From Uloborus plumipes (Eukaryota; Arthropoda; Arachnida; Araneae; Uloboridae): 64,000 nt of DNA. Numbering within the stretch: the first letter of the stretch is position 1; every line of letters begins with the position of its first letter. Positions 1-10,052 of the stretch are shown here, one piece after another. The stretch is from positions 46,835-110,834 of the forward strand of contig JAXGGA010002987.1 of assembly GCA_038373865.1 (NCBI GenBank). The letters run 5' to 3'. The translations under genes were made by a program, and so were the position numbers. Below the pieces are notes generated by a model, which was given only the letters and a program-made list of their open reading frames with translations, had not been told where the DNA came from and searched no databases.

Positions 1-234
1 CTTTGCTGACTTCTAGAATTTTAACAACTCTTTTCAAAAGTATTCCACCTTTCATTAATATTTTCCATTAATTATGATCCGATTTTATAAAAATTACTCA
101 TATGTGATGTTTCTTCGGGAACTTCAATCCGACACAAAATATGTTGAAGGGTAACAAGACGTTTATCTTGTCGTTCAGGCCAATAGAAAGTTTCAGAAGG
201 TCCATGTTGGTGCATACAAATAACTGTGCCGTCG
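1..234 (-). repeat. Outer part of the left arm of a long inverted repeat, carrying an ORF remnant
   Basis: Read on the minus strand, this segment matches 3078-3300 on the plus strand with only scattered differences. It encodes part of the same unidentified protein (HPHGPSETF-like, then a stretch ending near SHMSNFYK). Together with 2174-2559 it forms one arm of the inverted repeat. The arm is interrupted by the Transib element at 235-2173. The arm may continue left of the window. Confidence 0.85.
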
Positions 235-273
235 CACAGAGGAGTATTCTGCCTATAAAACCGGACAAAAACC
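235..273 (+). repeat. Left Transib TIR with a 23-RSS layout
   Basis: CACAGAG (235-241) is followed by a 23-nt spacer (242-264) and then ACAAAAACC (265-273). The last block equals the consensus RSS nonamer, and the spacer equals the long RSS spacer. The heptamer differs from CACAGTG at one position. Confidence 0.88.
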
Positions 274-699
274 GAAAAAAAAAAGTTTCGCAAACATTAT
301 TTTAAATCTACTGTACTTCTCGCCAGATAACTACTCTATCACGTGACAATCCTAAAAATGTCCCCTGTTAATTCCCCACTGGTGTACGCGAGTTCAAACT
401 TAGTCTTTGCGTTGATTTACTTAATTATTTGCCATTTTATTGCTCTGTGAAATGAAGCAAAAATAGGGTGTTTTTTGTTCTTAAAATTTTTAAATAGCAA
501 GGTTTTTGTTAACTTTCTGTATTGAGTTGCGCTACTTGTTTTATATGGGCATAAAATATGGACTCTCTACTATTATATTCTGCAAAAACATCTTCCGCCT
601 AATTCCGCCATTTCGTTTTTTTAAATTTTAAAGTTAGTGAGTGGAAAAGGCTTAATTATTTCGAGTTTGTAGTTTTCGCTGTTTATCTTCCAGATTGTT

Positions 700-1985
700 T
701 TGAAACTGTGAAATCCTTCACTAGAAGACATTTATTTGACATTTTGAAAGAATTTCACGGCAAGAAATTGTGCAAAAAGTTTTTACTATTAGAAGATAAG
801 GGCATGGAATTGAAAAAATGCCCAGATAACAAAAAATACCGTATGGAAAGGTGCTCAGAGGAGGAAAAACAAAATATGGTGCTTATATCTAAATAGGGAT
901 GTGATGGATCTCAGCAGACTCAATACAAACAAAAATTTCAGAACAGCACCGATAGTGATTCAAATATATTTCAAAGCTCACTTTTTCCATTGAGATTAGC
1001 GGTTGTTATTGATGGGGTAGAGAAAAAAGTATTATGGCAAAACTTCTTCTGTTAGATTCTGTCGACCTATACGCATACGCTTTGTGAGTGAGTCAAAAGA
1101 TGTAACCAAAGAGGAAATTGCATACATAGAAAATCAAACCTCACATCTTACAGAAACATATTTATCTACCATTAACGAAACAGGCAAAATAAAGCATACT
1201 GTAATGCTAACAATGGTTGACGGGAAAGTTTGCAATGCTGCTACAAATACTGTATCTACCATGAGATGTGGACAGACTTCAAAAGATTTTAACAAATTAA
1301 ATAAAACAATCGTTAATCAAGATGCCTTACAGTTCGGTCTTTCAATTCTTCATCCGATTTTTTGAAACTTTATTACACTTGGCCTACAAAAGAAAAATTA
1401 AAAATTAGCAAGCGCGATCTGCTGAGGAGAAAAGAATTGTAAAAGAAACGAAAGAGCAGATTCAAAGCGCATTCAAAGACGAAATGGGACTCCTAGTAGA
1501 CATTCCTAAAGTTGGATTTGGAAATACCAATGATGGTAATACATCAAGAAGATTTTTTTCAGACCTGGATGCTTTGCTAGAATCACTGGTGTTGAGGAGC
1601 AACTAATTAAAAGGTTTAATAATCTTAGAAATCATTTCCAGTGGATTCAGCATTCATGCCGAAAAATTCGACTCTTTTGACATGATACTGCAAAACTTTA
1701 CATAGACCTATCTAATGACTCCTACAGTACATAAAGTGTTGATAATCGGAGCTGAAGTGATTGCCAAAGCAGTACTGCCGATTGACAGTTATCAGAAGAG
1801 GCAGCTGAGGCTCCAAATAAGCATTTTCGGCAGTACCGATTAAATTTTTCTCAGAAGTTTTCCAGAATATATTGCAATGGAGACATATTGCACAGATTGT
1901 TAATAAGTTCGGATCCCTACTTATGTTGTAGCCGACCCCGGCAACATAGAAAAGCAAAGTCATTTTCTAAAGATGCATTAAACAT
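700..1985 (+). pseudogene. Transib / RAG1-core-like transposase, broken
   Basis: Transib transposases are DDE recombinases related to the RAG1 catalytic core. The reading frame is broken by stops and frameshifts, but conserved pieces remain in order. About 1003-1100 has an Asp-containing VIDG segment, then an RFCRPIRIRF-like stretch. At 1084-1365 an open segment includes MLTMVDGKVCNA followed by a TSKDFN block, where the usual zinc-binding CxxC has lost residues. At about 1515-1556 is GFGNTNDGNTSRRFF. At about 1717-1985 is a C-terminal block in which SEEAAEA-x-NK aligns with the catalytic Glu region of RAG1 and Transib (pattern E...NK..R..R...KxSR). The upstream open segment 708-896 is probably the N-terminal part. 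It cannot encode an active enzyme as it stands. The family assignment combines these motifs (from memory of the family) with the TIR and TSD evidence. Confidence 0.8.
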
Positions 1986-2134
1986 GATGATCGCAAGTAA
2001 GCCCTAATTATATTCCGGGTGAGAAATCCTGTTTTTTTTTTTGCTTTTTTTTTTTGTTATTTTTTTCGAATAAACACCTTATTGTGTTCAAGTAGTATGT
2101 TTCAATCCATTATATGACCAAAAAATGCATCAAA

Positions 2135-2173
2135 TAATTTTGTCCGGTTTTTTCATGCAAATACTCCTATGTG
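2135..2173 (-). repeat. Right Transib TIR, RSS-like
   Basis: On the minus strand it reads CACATAG, a 23-nt spacer, then ACAAAATTA. It matches the left TIR over GGAGTATT and over AACCGGACAAAA. The nonamer-like block is degraded at its end relative to the left copy. Confidence 0.85.
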
Positions 2174-2559
2174 CGTCGTTTTCTCCTTCAATAATTTTGT
2201 TCACAAACCCAATCCACCAGTTCTTCTCATAAACGCAATCGACATAATTATTTAGGTCTGGTTTTAAGATCTCCAACATAGATGAACATGCTGCTCCTCT
2301 AACGAAATCCCATCTAATGCATTTTTCGGAATCTAGACTTGTTCGTTTTGCTGTGATTTCATTAGTTGATAAGGGACAGAAAAAATGAAAACTTCTCGTT
2401 CAAAATTGTTTTACCCGTCGAAAAACGTTCTTCTAGTTTATTTTGATGTCTGTGAATTTCCTCTTTTGCCAAAAAAAAAAAAAAAAAGAAAGAAATCTTA
2501 GAAAAAGACTGCAACAAAACACGTACATTTGGTGGGCATTTGTAATTTGAGTGGATTGA
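2174..2559 (-). repeat. Inner part of the left arm of the long inverted repeat
   Basis: This segment is the reverse complement of about 2687-3080, including the same A-rich run and the same ORF remnant on the minus strand. The first five bases are the right copy of the Transib target duplication. Confidence 0.85.
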
Positions 2560-2686
2560 TAAACATTTTGAAGTTAGTTTTACTATATTAGTTATTTTTA
2601 TGCACCCATATGGACCTTCTGAAACTTTCTATTGGCCTGAATGACAAGATGAACGTCTTGTTCCCTTCAGCATATTTTGTGTCTGA
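2560..2686 (+). repeat. Spacer of the inverted repeat: third partial copy
   Basis: About 2585-2686 is a direct-orientation copy of 3076-3176, covering the HPxGPSETF coding segment and the following stretch ending GTGTCTGATTGAA. Three copies of this segment therefore exist (1-234 inverted, this one, and 3076-3300). Confidence 0.75.
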
Positions 2687-3300
2687 TTGAATCCACTCAA
2701 ATTACAAAGGCCCACCAAATGTACGTGTTTTGTTGCAGTCTTTTTCTAAGATTTCTTTCTTTTTTTTTTTGGCAAAAGAGGAAATTCGCAGACGTCAAAA
2801 TTAACTAGAAGAACGTTTTTCGACGGGTAAAACAATTTTGGGAACGAGAAGTTTTCATTTTTTCTGTCCCTTATCAACTAATGAAATCACAGCAAAACGA
2901 ACAAGTTTAGATTCCGAAACATGCATTAGATGGGATTTTGTTAGAGGAGAAGCATGGTCATCTATGTTGGAGATCTTAAAACCAGACCTAAATAATTATG
3001 TCGATTGCGTTTGTGAGGAGAACTGGTGGATTGGGTTTGTGAACAAAATTATTGAAGGAGAGAACGACGTCACAGTTATTTGCATGCACCCACATGGACC
3101 TTCTGAAACTTTCTCTTGGCCTGAATGACAAGATAAACGTCTTGTTACCCTTCAGCATATTTTGTGTCTGATTGAAGTTCCAGAAGAAACATCACATATG
3201 AGTAATTTTTATAAAATAGAATTAGAATTAATGGAAAATATTAATGACAGGTGGAATACTTTTGAAAGGAGTTGGTAAAATTCTAGAAGTCAGCAAAGCA
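2687..3300 (+). repeat. Right arm of the inverted repeat with a protein remnant
   Basis: The right arm is uninterrupted. It has an open segment at 2838-3128, one stop, then continues to about 3280. The conceptual product contains WDFVRGEAWSSMLEILKP, a CEENWWIGFV segment and HPHGPSETFSWPE. I recognise it only as a repetitive, transposon-associated type of protein and assign no function. Because the arm is inverted and repeated, it is more likely mobile DNA than a host gene. Confidence 0.7.
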
Positions 3301-4373
3301 ACGTAATTTTCATCTACAAATAAGAGATTCGGACATTTAGTTAATATCACTGATTTGAATTATAGTTCTTCAGTCTCCACTCGGAACCCCGTTTTTCTCA
3401 AATTAGTAACAAAGATGGTAAAAGGACTGACTGTCAAGGTAAAAACAAATAAATCATTCCAACAGGGACAAATGATGTTCTTCTTAATGCAATTAGCCAT
3501 CAAACATCGTTTTGATATTTGTGGAGCTGTTTTATGAACGTATAGTTACTTATAAAAAACCAATTATTGGTTAAAACTATCAAACGTAATTTTAAAATAT
3601 ATAACTATTTATAGCTTATTAAGGGGAAGCTTTCTGCCCATAATTATACTAATATTCACTTCCACCTAGACGTCAGAAGTTTCCCTTTGGATTTGAACTG
3701 GAGCTACAAAACACCCATCAAAGTTTTAAGTTCCCATTTTCAGAAGTCATTGTAAATAGTAGTCAAATAATATTTATGTTAAAATTAATATTTTTACTTA
3801 TCAGTATATTCATTATTCATGTTCTTAAAGTGCTATAAAGCAGCTTCTATGTGTTATTGTATTATTTTGGGTCAGTGGAAGACAACTTCTTACTGATTTC
3901 GTTACTTTTTAAATACGTAATTTTAATCATCTATAACCTAAGTTAAACTCAAAACCCCACCAATTTTATTGAACCACTTTCTCTCATTTTTAATCTAGTT
4001 TTCGGTAATATAATGGGTTTTGGTGATTTTGGAACGCTAAAAATGTTATCAGGTGGTTTTTGAACCCATGTTAGTGCTTAAAATTATCTTCAATTTTGCT
4101 GATTACTGATTTTTATAGGTAATTTAATTACTTTAAATCTTAAATATAACTACATGATCCAATTAACAGTACATTTCTGAAGAAAATGCAAAAAAAATTA
4201 CCCCTCTAGCATAAAAAATAACTGTTTTATTGTAAAAATTGTAGATGTATGTCCGTCTGCTGGATCTGCAAATTTTGTTAAGCGACAAATTTTTGACAAA
4301 ACTTTGAGGTGTTGCCATTCCGAAAGTAATTGATATATTAATCTAAAAATCTCCAAATATTCTTATATCCATG
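3301..4373. other. Unassigned AT-rich sequence
   Basis: I found no gene, TIR pair or tandem array. The open segment at 3355-3537 has no recognisable product. Confidence 0.5.
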
Positions 4374-4381
4374 GGTAGAAC

Positions 4382-4680
4382 TAAGGCCCCTATATATACG
4401 AGCCGGCGCATCAAGATTAAGTTTCACCACTTTGGATCCAGCGCGTGTTTGTGTGTTTGAGTGGTTGTCTTTTCTGGCCAGTAATCGCGTTTTGGTAATT
4501 TTTCACTGTGAGCAATTATTAGCGGCACGTGGATTTGGCAAAGCTTAGCAATGTGCCAAAACTTTTTTCTGGTAAACCTACTCCGCAACAATGAAAATTT
4601 GAAAGTAAAAGTTAAGGAATTGGATCCAAAGGGGTGAAACTTAATCTTGATGCGGTCGGCCTGTCTATATAGTGGCTCTA
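4382..4680. mobile_element. hAT-type MITE with 8-bp TSD
   Basis: The 299-bp segment is flanked by perfect 8-bp repeats GGTAGAAC (4374-4381 and 4681-4688). Its ends (TAAGGCC and TAGAGCC) form an inverted repeat of about 60 bp; 33 bp of this (4408-4440 against 4621-4653) has one mismatch. The 8-bp TSD and short internal region fit a non-autonomous hAT element. Confidence 0.85.
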
Positions 4681-4984
4681 GGTAGAACAGTCTCACCAAG
4701 TTTCATAAAAATCTGAAGACCCATGGTGCAAAATCTTTTTTTGGCTGGATGATTTGACTTGGAATGTCCCTTGTGTTAGATAAACGAAATTTGGTAGGCG
4801 TCTTTATACAACTGAAAGATGACATCGATTGAAATTTCGTGTTCCGCGCATAAGTGTGGCGCAGCTGGCGTCACTCAGAACATGCAAATAAGGCTTGTTT
4901 TAAAAGCGTGTTGTGAAGCTCGTGTGTATTATTTTTCGGTGAAATTGGACGAATTGCGTTCATGTTAGCCACGAATACCTTTTA

Positions 4985-5534
4985 AGAAGACGAAGAAGCC
5001 ATTATCAACAGCTCACCGAGTTTAAACGAGGTCGTACAAATTGGCTACGAGAAGGTGGATTTTCATTTCGCGATATTGCAGAAAGGCTTGGGTGGGAATG
5101 TTTCCACCATGCATGATTATTGGAAGCTATGGGTAAGGGATGGTACTACCTCAAGAAGATCGAGTTCCGAGCTGCCACGTGGCACGACTGAGAAGGAAGA
5201 TCGCCGAATCTTGCGTACGGCTGTGGCGCATCGTACTGCATCTGCGGCTGACATTCGAGCTGCAGTTGGTACCGTCGTACCCAAGGAACGGTAAGAAACT
5301 GTTTACTTCAAGGACAGCTCCGAGCCAGGCAGCCTGTAGCCGGTATTCCATTGACTGCAAACCATTGCCTTTTCCGACGGCAGTGGTGCCACGACAGAGC
5401 TCACTGGAGGTTGGAGTGGAGATCTGTTGTAATTTTTGATGAAAACAGATTCTGAATTAGTGCCAGTGGTGGCTGTATATTGGTCAGAAGGAGGCCAGGG
5501 GACCGCCTGCATCCAAGCGGTCTACGGCCTAGAC
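4985..5534 (+). pseudogene. Tc1-type transposase, 5' part (broken)
   Basis: This is the N-terminal half of a Tc1/mariner transposase: a helix-turn-helix region (EFKRGRTNWLREGGFSFRDI), then an RGTTE.EDRRI linker, a second DNA-binding segment, and the start of the catalytic domain at about 5430 (VVIFDENRF, holding the first catalytic Asp). Several in-frame stops and frameshifts disrupt it. The coding region stops at the hAT insertion at 5535 and resumes at 7171. Confidence 0.85.
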
Positions 5535-7170
5535 CAGGGGTGGCCAACCTTTTGAGGGAGAGTGCCACTATCTGGAGAGAAAAAACTCAGCGTGCCACAT
5601 TGTATTTTTCCAACAAACTGAAAATTTTTAAACAGTTAAAAATAGATTTTAGGTTGCCTTACTATGTAATTCTTGCTCAAATGAAACATTTTTTTCGTAA
5701 ATCTGAGGGAATTGAAATCTAAATGATAATAAAGATAAAACAAGTCCGAACTTAAGAGTTATCGTTAATAAACCCTTATATAAGTTCTGTCAGTTGGCCT
5801 ATGCTTAAAAAAGAAACAAATAAAATCAAACATTCTATTTAAAAATTAAACAGTATACTTAATGTGGGGGTCTGTATCTTTTTTACCAAGTCTTTAATTT
5901 TAGGATTAGTTCTTGAGAATCCTACGAAGTTTAAGTTTTTTAAGTGCTAACAGTTAATATTCAACGGTATTTAGATTTTTCTGCATTCATATCAAAAATA
6001 TTTGGTTAGAAGCGTATTTTGAACCAAATATACATCAGTATCAGACGGCTAAAGTGTGTAAATGTGAAAATATTTTGTTGGTACAAATTTCTCAATTTCT
6101 ATATAGCGTGGATGACTTACTGTTGAAGTAAGCTTTTATATTTGATTACCAATGCAAAAGTTTGGTAATTCCGATTTGGGTTTCAGAAGGGTAACAAGTC
6201 GTGTCTTGCAGAGAAATAGACAAAGAATTTGAAAAGATCAGCATTTTTATATGATCCTGAAAATCATAAAACCTAACACTGAATGTATACTCAAAATAGG
6301 TATAAAATTTTCTCCATATATCATTGGAAAATTATTAAATTTGGGTTGACACTTTCAGTATTAAATTTAATGTTTTATTCTTTTTTCTCCAAAGTAGAGA
6401 GAAAGAAACTGAAGTTTCTAGACATTTCAAAAAACACATTCCCTGAAATTCTAAAATATAATGACTATTTTTCCTTTGGACAGCTATTGCACATTTCAAT
6501 GAAGGAGTAACTTGCCATGCTCTCATCTTTCTCCCGGGAAAAGTTCACAAAGCATTCAGAGCTCTAATTCGTAGTTTGTTAATACAGTAAATTCAACAGA
6601 GTCACCAGCACAAAAAAAGTTTCATTCTTCGGCAAGGAGTTTGTGATAAGTAATTCGATGATACTTTTGAAGTTTTTTCCCCAAATTATTTTCAAGTAAT
6701 GTAACAAAAGCAATTTAAGGATCTTCATTTGTGCAACTATACCGAATTTTGTCCAATCTGGTTTCTTTATTTTACTTGCAGAGTTAACTTTTTTTAAAAA
6801 AATTCATCACCCGTAGCTGAAATTATTGCAGATTAAGAATCCATTCTGCAGCATCAGAAGTTCCATTCGTATCAAGCACAAATATGCTTTACAAAGCATT
6901 GTCTGTAGCGTCACAGCTTTCGTTGGATGTCCGAAGCTAACGCTAAGTACTTTGCAACATCGTAGTTGAGACAATCTGTAGCCAGCATCCGGACACTTAA
7001 TCGTCACAAATCGTTATATTTATCAGTGTAAGGGTTTTAGTTTTCATCAATATTTTTGAGATCGACATTTCCCCCTCGATTTTGGAATTTTTTCAAAAGT
7101 CTTCCGGTGTCACTGTTACTGCTCTGTCGTGCCACATTGTGGCACGCGTGCCGCGGGTTGGCCACCCCTG
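5535..7170. mobile_element. Non-autonomous hAT element inserted in the Tc1 pseudogene
   Basis: The TIRs are CAGGGGTGGCCAACC at 5535 and its reverse complement ending at 7170. The 8-bp TSD GCCTAGAC is perfect (5527-5534 and 7171-7178). GTGCCAC is shared just inside both ends. No transposase was recognised; the open segments at 5480-5722, 6283-6510 and 6807-7007 have no known match. Confidence 0.92.
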
Positions 7171-7645
7171 GCCTAGACACACGGGACTCACACCTGGAGT
7201 TATGGTCTCTGGAGCAATTTCCTACGACAGCAGGGGCATTCTTGTGGTTATCCCAAACTCACTGACTGAAAATTTGTCGCCAGTCTGTTAATTTAACCAG
7301 TAGTACAGCCCTTCATGAGTAGCATTAAAGGGGGCGTTTTCCACCCGGATAACGCTCGCCCTCACATCGTTGCTGTAACGCAATGTGCTCTACAGAGTGC
7401 TGACATGTTACCATGACCTGCAAAATCACCAGGTCTGTCTCCAATTGATAACGTATGGGATATCATGGGATGGCACCTCGAGCATCATCCACAGTCAGCA
7501 GTGACGGTCCTAGTTATGACACAGCAAGTGCAACAAGCATGGAACTCCATACCACAAAGTGACATTCGGCACCTGTATGACATAATGCATGCACGCTTGC
7601 AGGCTTGCCTTCAAAATTCTGGAGGTTACACCCTCTATTACTAAA
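7171..7645 (+). pseudogene. Tc1-type transposase, 3' part (broken)
   Basis: This is the continuation after the hAT insertion: CLRPRHTG (restored across the junction), PGVMVSGAISYDSRG, and at about 7425-7480 remnants of the SP.LSPIDNVWD segment that carries the third acidic residue. The C-terminal block is AWNSIPQSDIRHLYD-like and ends near GGYTLYY. Stops and small indels are common. The partner DNA around the second Asp is poorly preserved. Confidence 0.82.
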
Positions 7646-7689
7646 TTAACATAATTTCACATTTGCACAGCATATTCTTGAGCTTAAGT

Positions 7690-7987
7690 CAGGGATTCAA
7701 GTGAAACAGGCGATCGCAAATTACAATCGCGACTGGAAATGAATTACATTAGAACGTTTCTTGATAAAAACATCGTGACGTCAGCGTGACGTTTGCCTAT
7801 GAAAAACAAGCTAGATAAAACGTCACAGCCTACTTGGCGAATAAGAGGAGATCGCTGAGTGCTTGTGAGCTCTTATTGGCTCCACCCGTAGTGACGTCAT
7901 GCCAAGTTAAGTTGATGATAATGTAATTCACTTCCAGTAGCGATTGCAATTCGAAGCGATCGCAGTGCTGTTTCACTTGAATCCCTG
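7690..7987. mobile_element. hAT-type MITE
   Basis: The 298-bp segment begins CAGGGATTCAAGTGAAACA and ends with the reverse complement. Inverted similarity extends about 60 bp through the GCGATCGCAA and TCCAGT blocks. The flanking 8-mers GCTTAAGT and CCTAAATT match at 5 of 8 positions, so the TSD is degraded. It lies in the 3' flank of the Tc1 remnant. Confidence 0.72.
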
Positions 7988-8554
7988 CCTAAATTAGCCA
8001 GTGATCTTGTATATTTAATCAGTTAAACATGTTAACTAGACAATTGCATTACCCAAATTTCATTACTCTACGGCAATTTTTTCTTGGTGTTGGGATTTTT
8101 TTTCCCGCCAGTGTATTTATTTCTTTCCGTTGCGATTTTAAATTAAAACGTTAATTAAATTGAACTTTTTAAAATGAAAGAGTGTTATTTTTTTCCATTG
8201 TCATTTTGAATACTTGTTATAACAAAGTTCTAACAATTGTTTTTATTCTAATTATTAATGTTATATTTTTTCTCTGGTACCATTTTGAAAATGTGTTTTT
8301 AAATAAAATTGCAATTGCTGCTTTTAGAAGGGACTTTTTTTGGCTGCGATCCAAATATTAAAAGAACTTTTTCGTTTAGAAATTTGCAATTAATTTTACA
8401 GGAAGAAAGCGGTTTGGAAATAATTGTGTTTGGAAAGGAATTTTATTTGTTATTTAGGGAGAGTGCTAAGTATGCGCTACTTGACATCGTCTTTATTTTT
8501 GAGGAAGCATGTGCAAATAATTCGATTGATTCTTTGATGCAGGAAAGCTTTTTA
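7988..8554. other. Tc1 3' flank and unassigned sequence
   Basis: About 8090-8125 contains a GGGATTTTTTTTCCC hairpin followed by CGCCAGTGTA, which could be the outer end of the Tc1 element, but no left partner was found. The open segment at 8309-8578 has no recognisable product and may be internal to the Helitron-type element ending at 8798. Confidence 0.35.
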
Positions 8555-8769
8555 GCGAGCCGCTTTAGCGGGGAGTAGTTTATTAAACTTTTCCTTGGTA
8601 CTTTAAAGGCGAGCCGCCTTGGCGGCGAGTAGTTTATTGAAACTTTCCTCGCTACTGTAAAGGCGAGCCGCCTTGACGGCGAGTAAACTGTTTAAACTTT
8701 CCTCAATACTTTAAAGGCGAGCCGCCTTGGTGGCGAGTAGTTTTCTCAAACTGCCTTCACTACATTACA
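8555..8769 (+). repeat. Tandem array, four 54-bp units
   Basis: Units start at 8555, 8609, 8663 and 8717. Each begins GCGAGCCGCCTTGGCGGCGAG or a variant, whose GCCGCC...GGCGGC core is a small palindrome, followed by an AT-rich half. The fourth unit is diverged at its end. The array abuts a Helitron-type 3' end. Confidence 0.9.
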
Positions 8770-8798
8770 GCCCGTGCAACGCCGGGCCACGCAGCTAG
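8770..8798 (+). mobile_element. Helitron-type 3' terminus
   Basis: GCCCGTGCAACGCCGGGC (8770-8787) can form a hairpin. It is followed after 7 nt by CTAG (8795-8798) and then T, matching the Helitron rule of a short hairpin just before CTRR with insertion next to T. The tandem array upstream would be its internal minisatellite. The 5' end was not located. Confidence 0.6.
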
Positions 8799-8799
8799 T

Positions 8800-8955
8800 T
8801 TTTTAAAAAGTAGCGAAGTAGCGACTACAATTCAAAAGTAGTTTGTAGTCGCTACATTAAAAAAAAAGTAGTTGTAGTTGTAGATAACTACATTTATAAC
8901 AAAGTAGTTGTAGTTGTAGATCGCTACAAAAGAAATGTAGTTTTTCCAACCACTG
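8800..8955 (-). mobile_element. hAT terminal fragment related to 58175-59252
   Basis: This is the reverse complement of about 58175-58310: ends in CCAACCACTG, with the same run of TAGTTGTAG-type repeats and a TTTTTAAAAAGTAGCGAAGTAGC inner part. The inner side is cut off exactly at the Helitron-type end at 8798, suggesting that the Helitron inserted into the hAT. Confidence 0.75.
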
Positions 8956-9094
8956 CTCCAGACAAAGCGGAGGGTCTATGAATATATTCGTTTTTGTGTG
9001 GTCTTGTTGCTTAGAGACGTGTATAGCGATTAAAATTTTTTGAGGATTGTAAGTGCTCCAAATGAGGATGAGCAAAATACCCATTTAATTGCAC

Positions 9095-9778
9095 CAGGGC
9101 CGCTAAGAGGCAATGTCTGCCTCTTCGAAAACTCCGGGCCAGGTCCTGGGGGTGGGGGGGGGGGGGAGGAGAGGGGATCGCCGACCAAACTAACAAAGAC
9201 TCTCTCCTTGACCTTGAATTGAATTGGGAAAGAGGGCAGGAAGTGCTAAGAATCTTGTTTTCAGGTATGTTTTGAGGCCCAATAAGAATTTGAAATGCCG
9301 TATTTTTCTGCACTTCTTTAAATTTTCACTCATTTTATAGTTGCAAAATTAAAAATAAAACACTTTGTTTATTATTTTTCTTTTCTGACATTTGTAGGTT
9401 AAAAAAAGAAAAAGAAAGAAAAAAAAAACCTGTTCTACGTTACAAAACATTTCGGGATTCGGGGGGGGGGGGGTAGGGTTCTCTCCGGATACAGCCCTAT
9501 CCCTCCTATTAGCCCCATGTTCAAAGAAAGGTATAACAACGTAACTTTAAAAAAACAATCTTGAAAGCTTCACATGCAGTATAATACTAGTCGCATCTTA
9601 AGTCTTATTCACGAAAGAACCGTCCTGCATTATTTTTTCAATTCACATTCACAGATACGTACTTGATTTTATAGCTTTACAGAATTTTTCTAACTTGCAA
9701 TTTTTTGGGAGTAGGGGGCCCCAACGAAGCGGGGCCCTAAGTTGCAGCTTGCTTGGCTTGTATGTAAATCCAACCCTG
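9095..9778. mobile_element. hAT-like terminal fragments with G runs
   Basis: A CAGGGCCGC start at 9095, two long G runs (about 9150-9166 and 9459-9473) and an end at 9778 (CAGGGTTGGATTTAC on the minus strand, preceded by GGGGCCC and CCTAAGTTGCAGCTTGC) look like hAT subterminal DNA. The two ends do not match each other and no TSD was found, so they may belong to different elements. A small hairpin AAGAGGCA...TGCCTCTT lies at 9105-9125. Confidence 0.4.
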
Positions 9779-9891
9779 GCTAGGATAACCCCTTGATCTC
9801 AAGAAGGATCAGATCAATACTTTTTTCTCATTGGATTTCAGGAAATATTTTTAACTCAAAAACAAAAGAGAGAGGAAGGAGGAGTTTTTTT

Positions 9892-9922
<31 letters not shown>

Positions 9923-10048
9923 GTCGCTGATTTTGGAAAATAATTTTTGAAAATTGATAACAATAAACGAAGTTCTGATTACAAAAAAAACGATGAATTT
10001 TTATTGCACTTATGCCCAATCGAACGGGAATTAGCGATTCTGATAACA
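9779..10048. other. Low-complexity AT-rich DNA
   Basis: It includes a long T run at about 9889-9922. No gene seen. Confidence 0.5.
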
Positions 10049-10052
10049 TTAA

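Larger units (their letters stand above)
235..2173 (+). mobile_element. Transib-family DNA transposon, decayed
   Basis: The element is bounded by the 5-bp target duplication CGTCG at 230-234 and 2174-2178; 5-bp GC-rich duplications are characteristic of Transib. Both ends carry TIRs that begin CACA and contain an ACAAAA nonamer-like block, the layout of V(D)J recombination signal sequences. Inside is a frameshifted transposase pseudogene with RAG1/Transib-core features. The element sits in the left arm of the surrounding inverted repeat, and the right arm (about 3066-3085) preserves the uninterrupted target. Confidence 0.9.
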
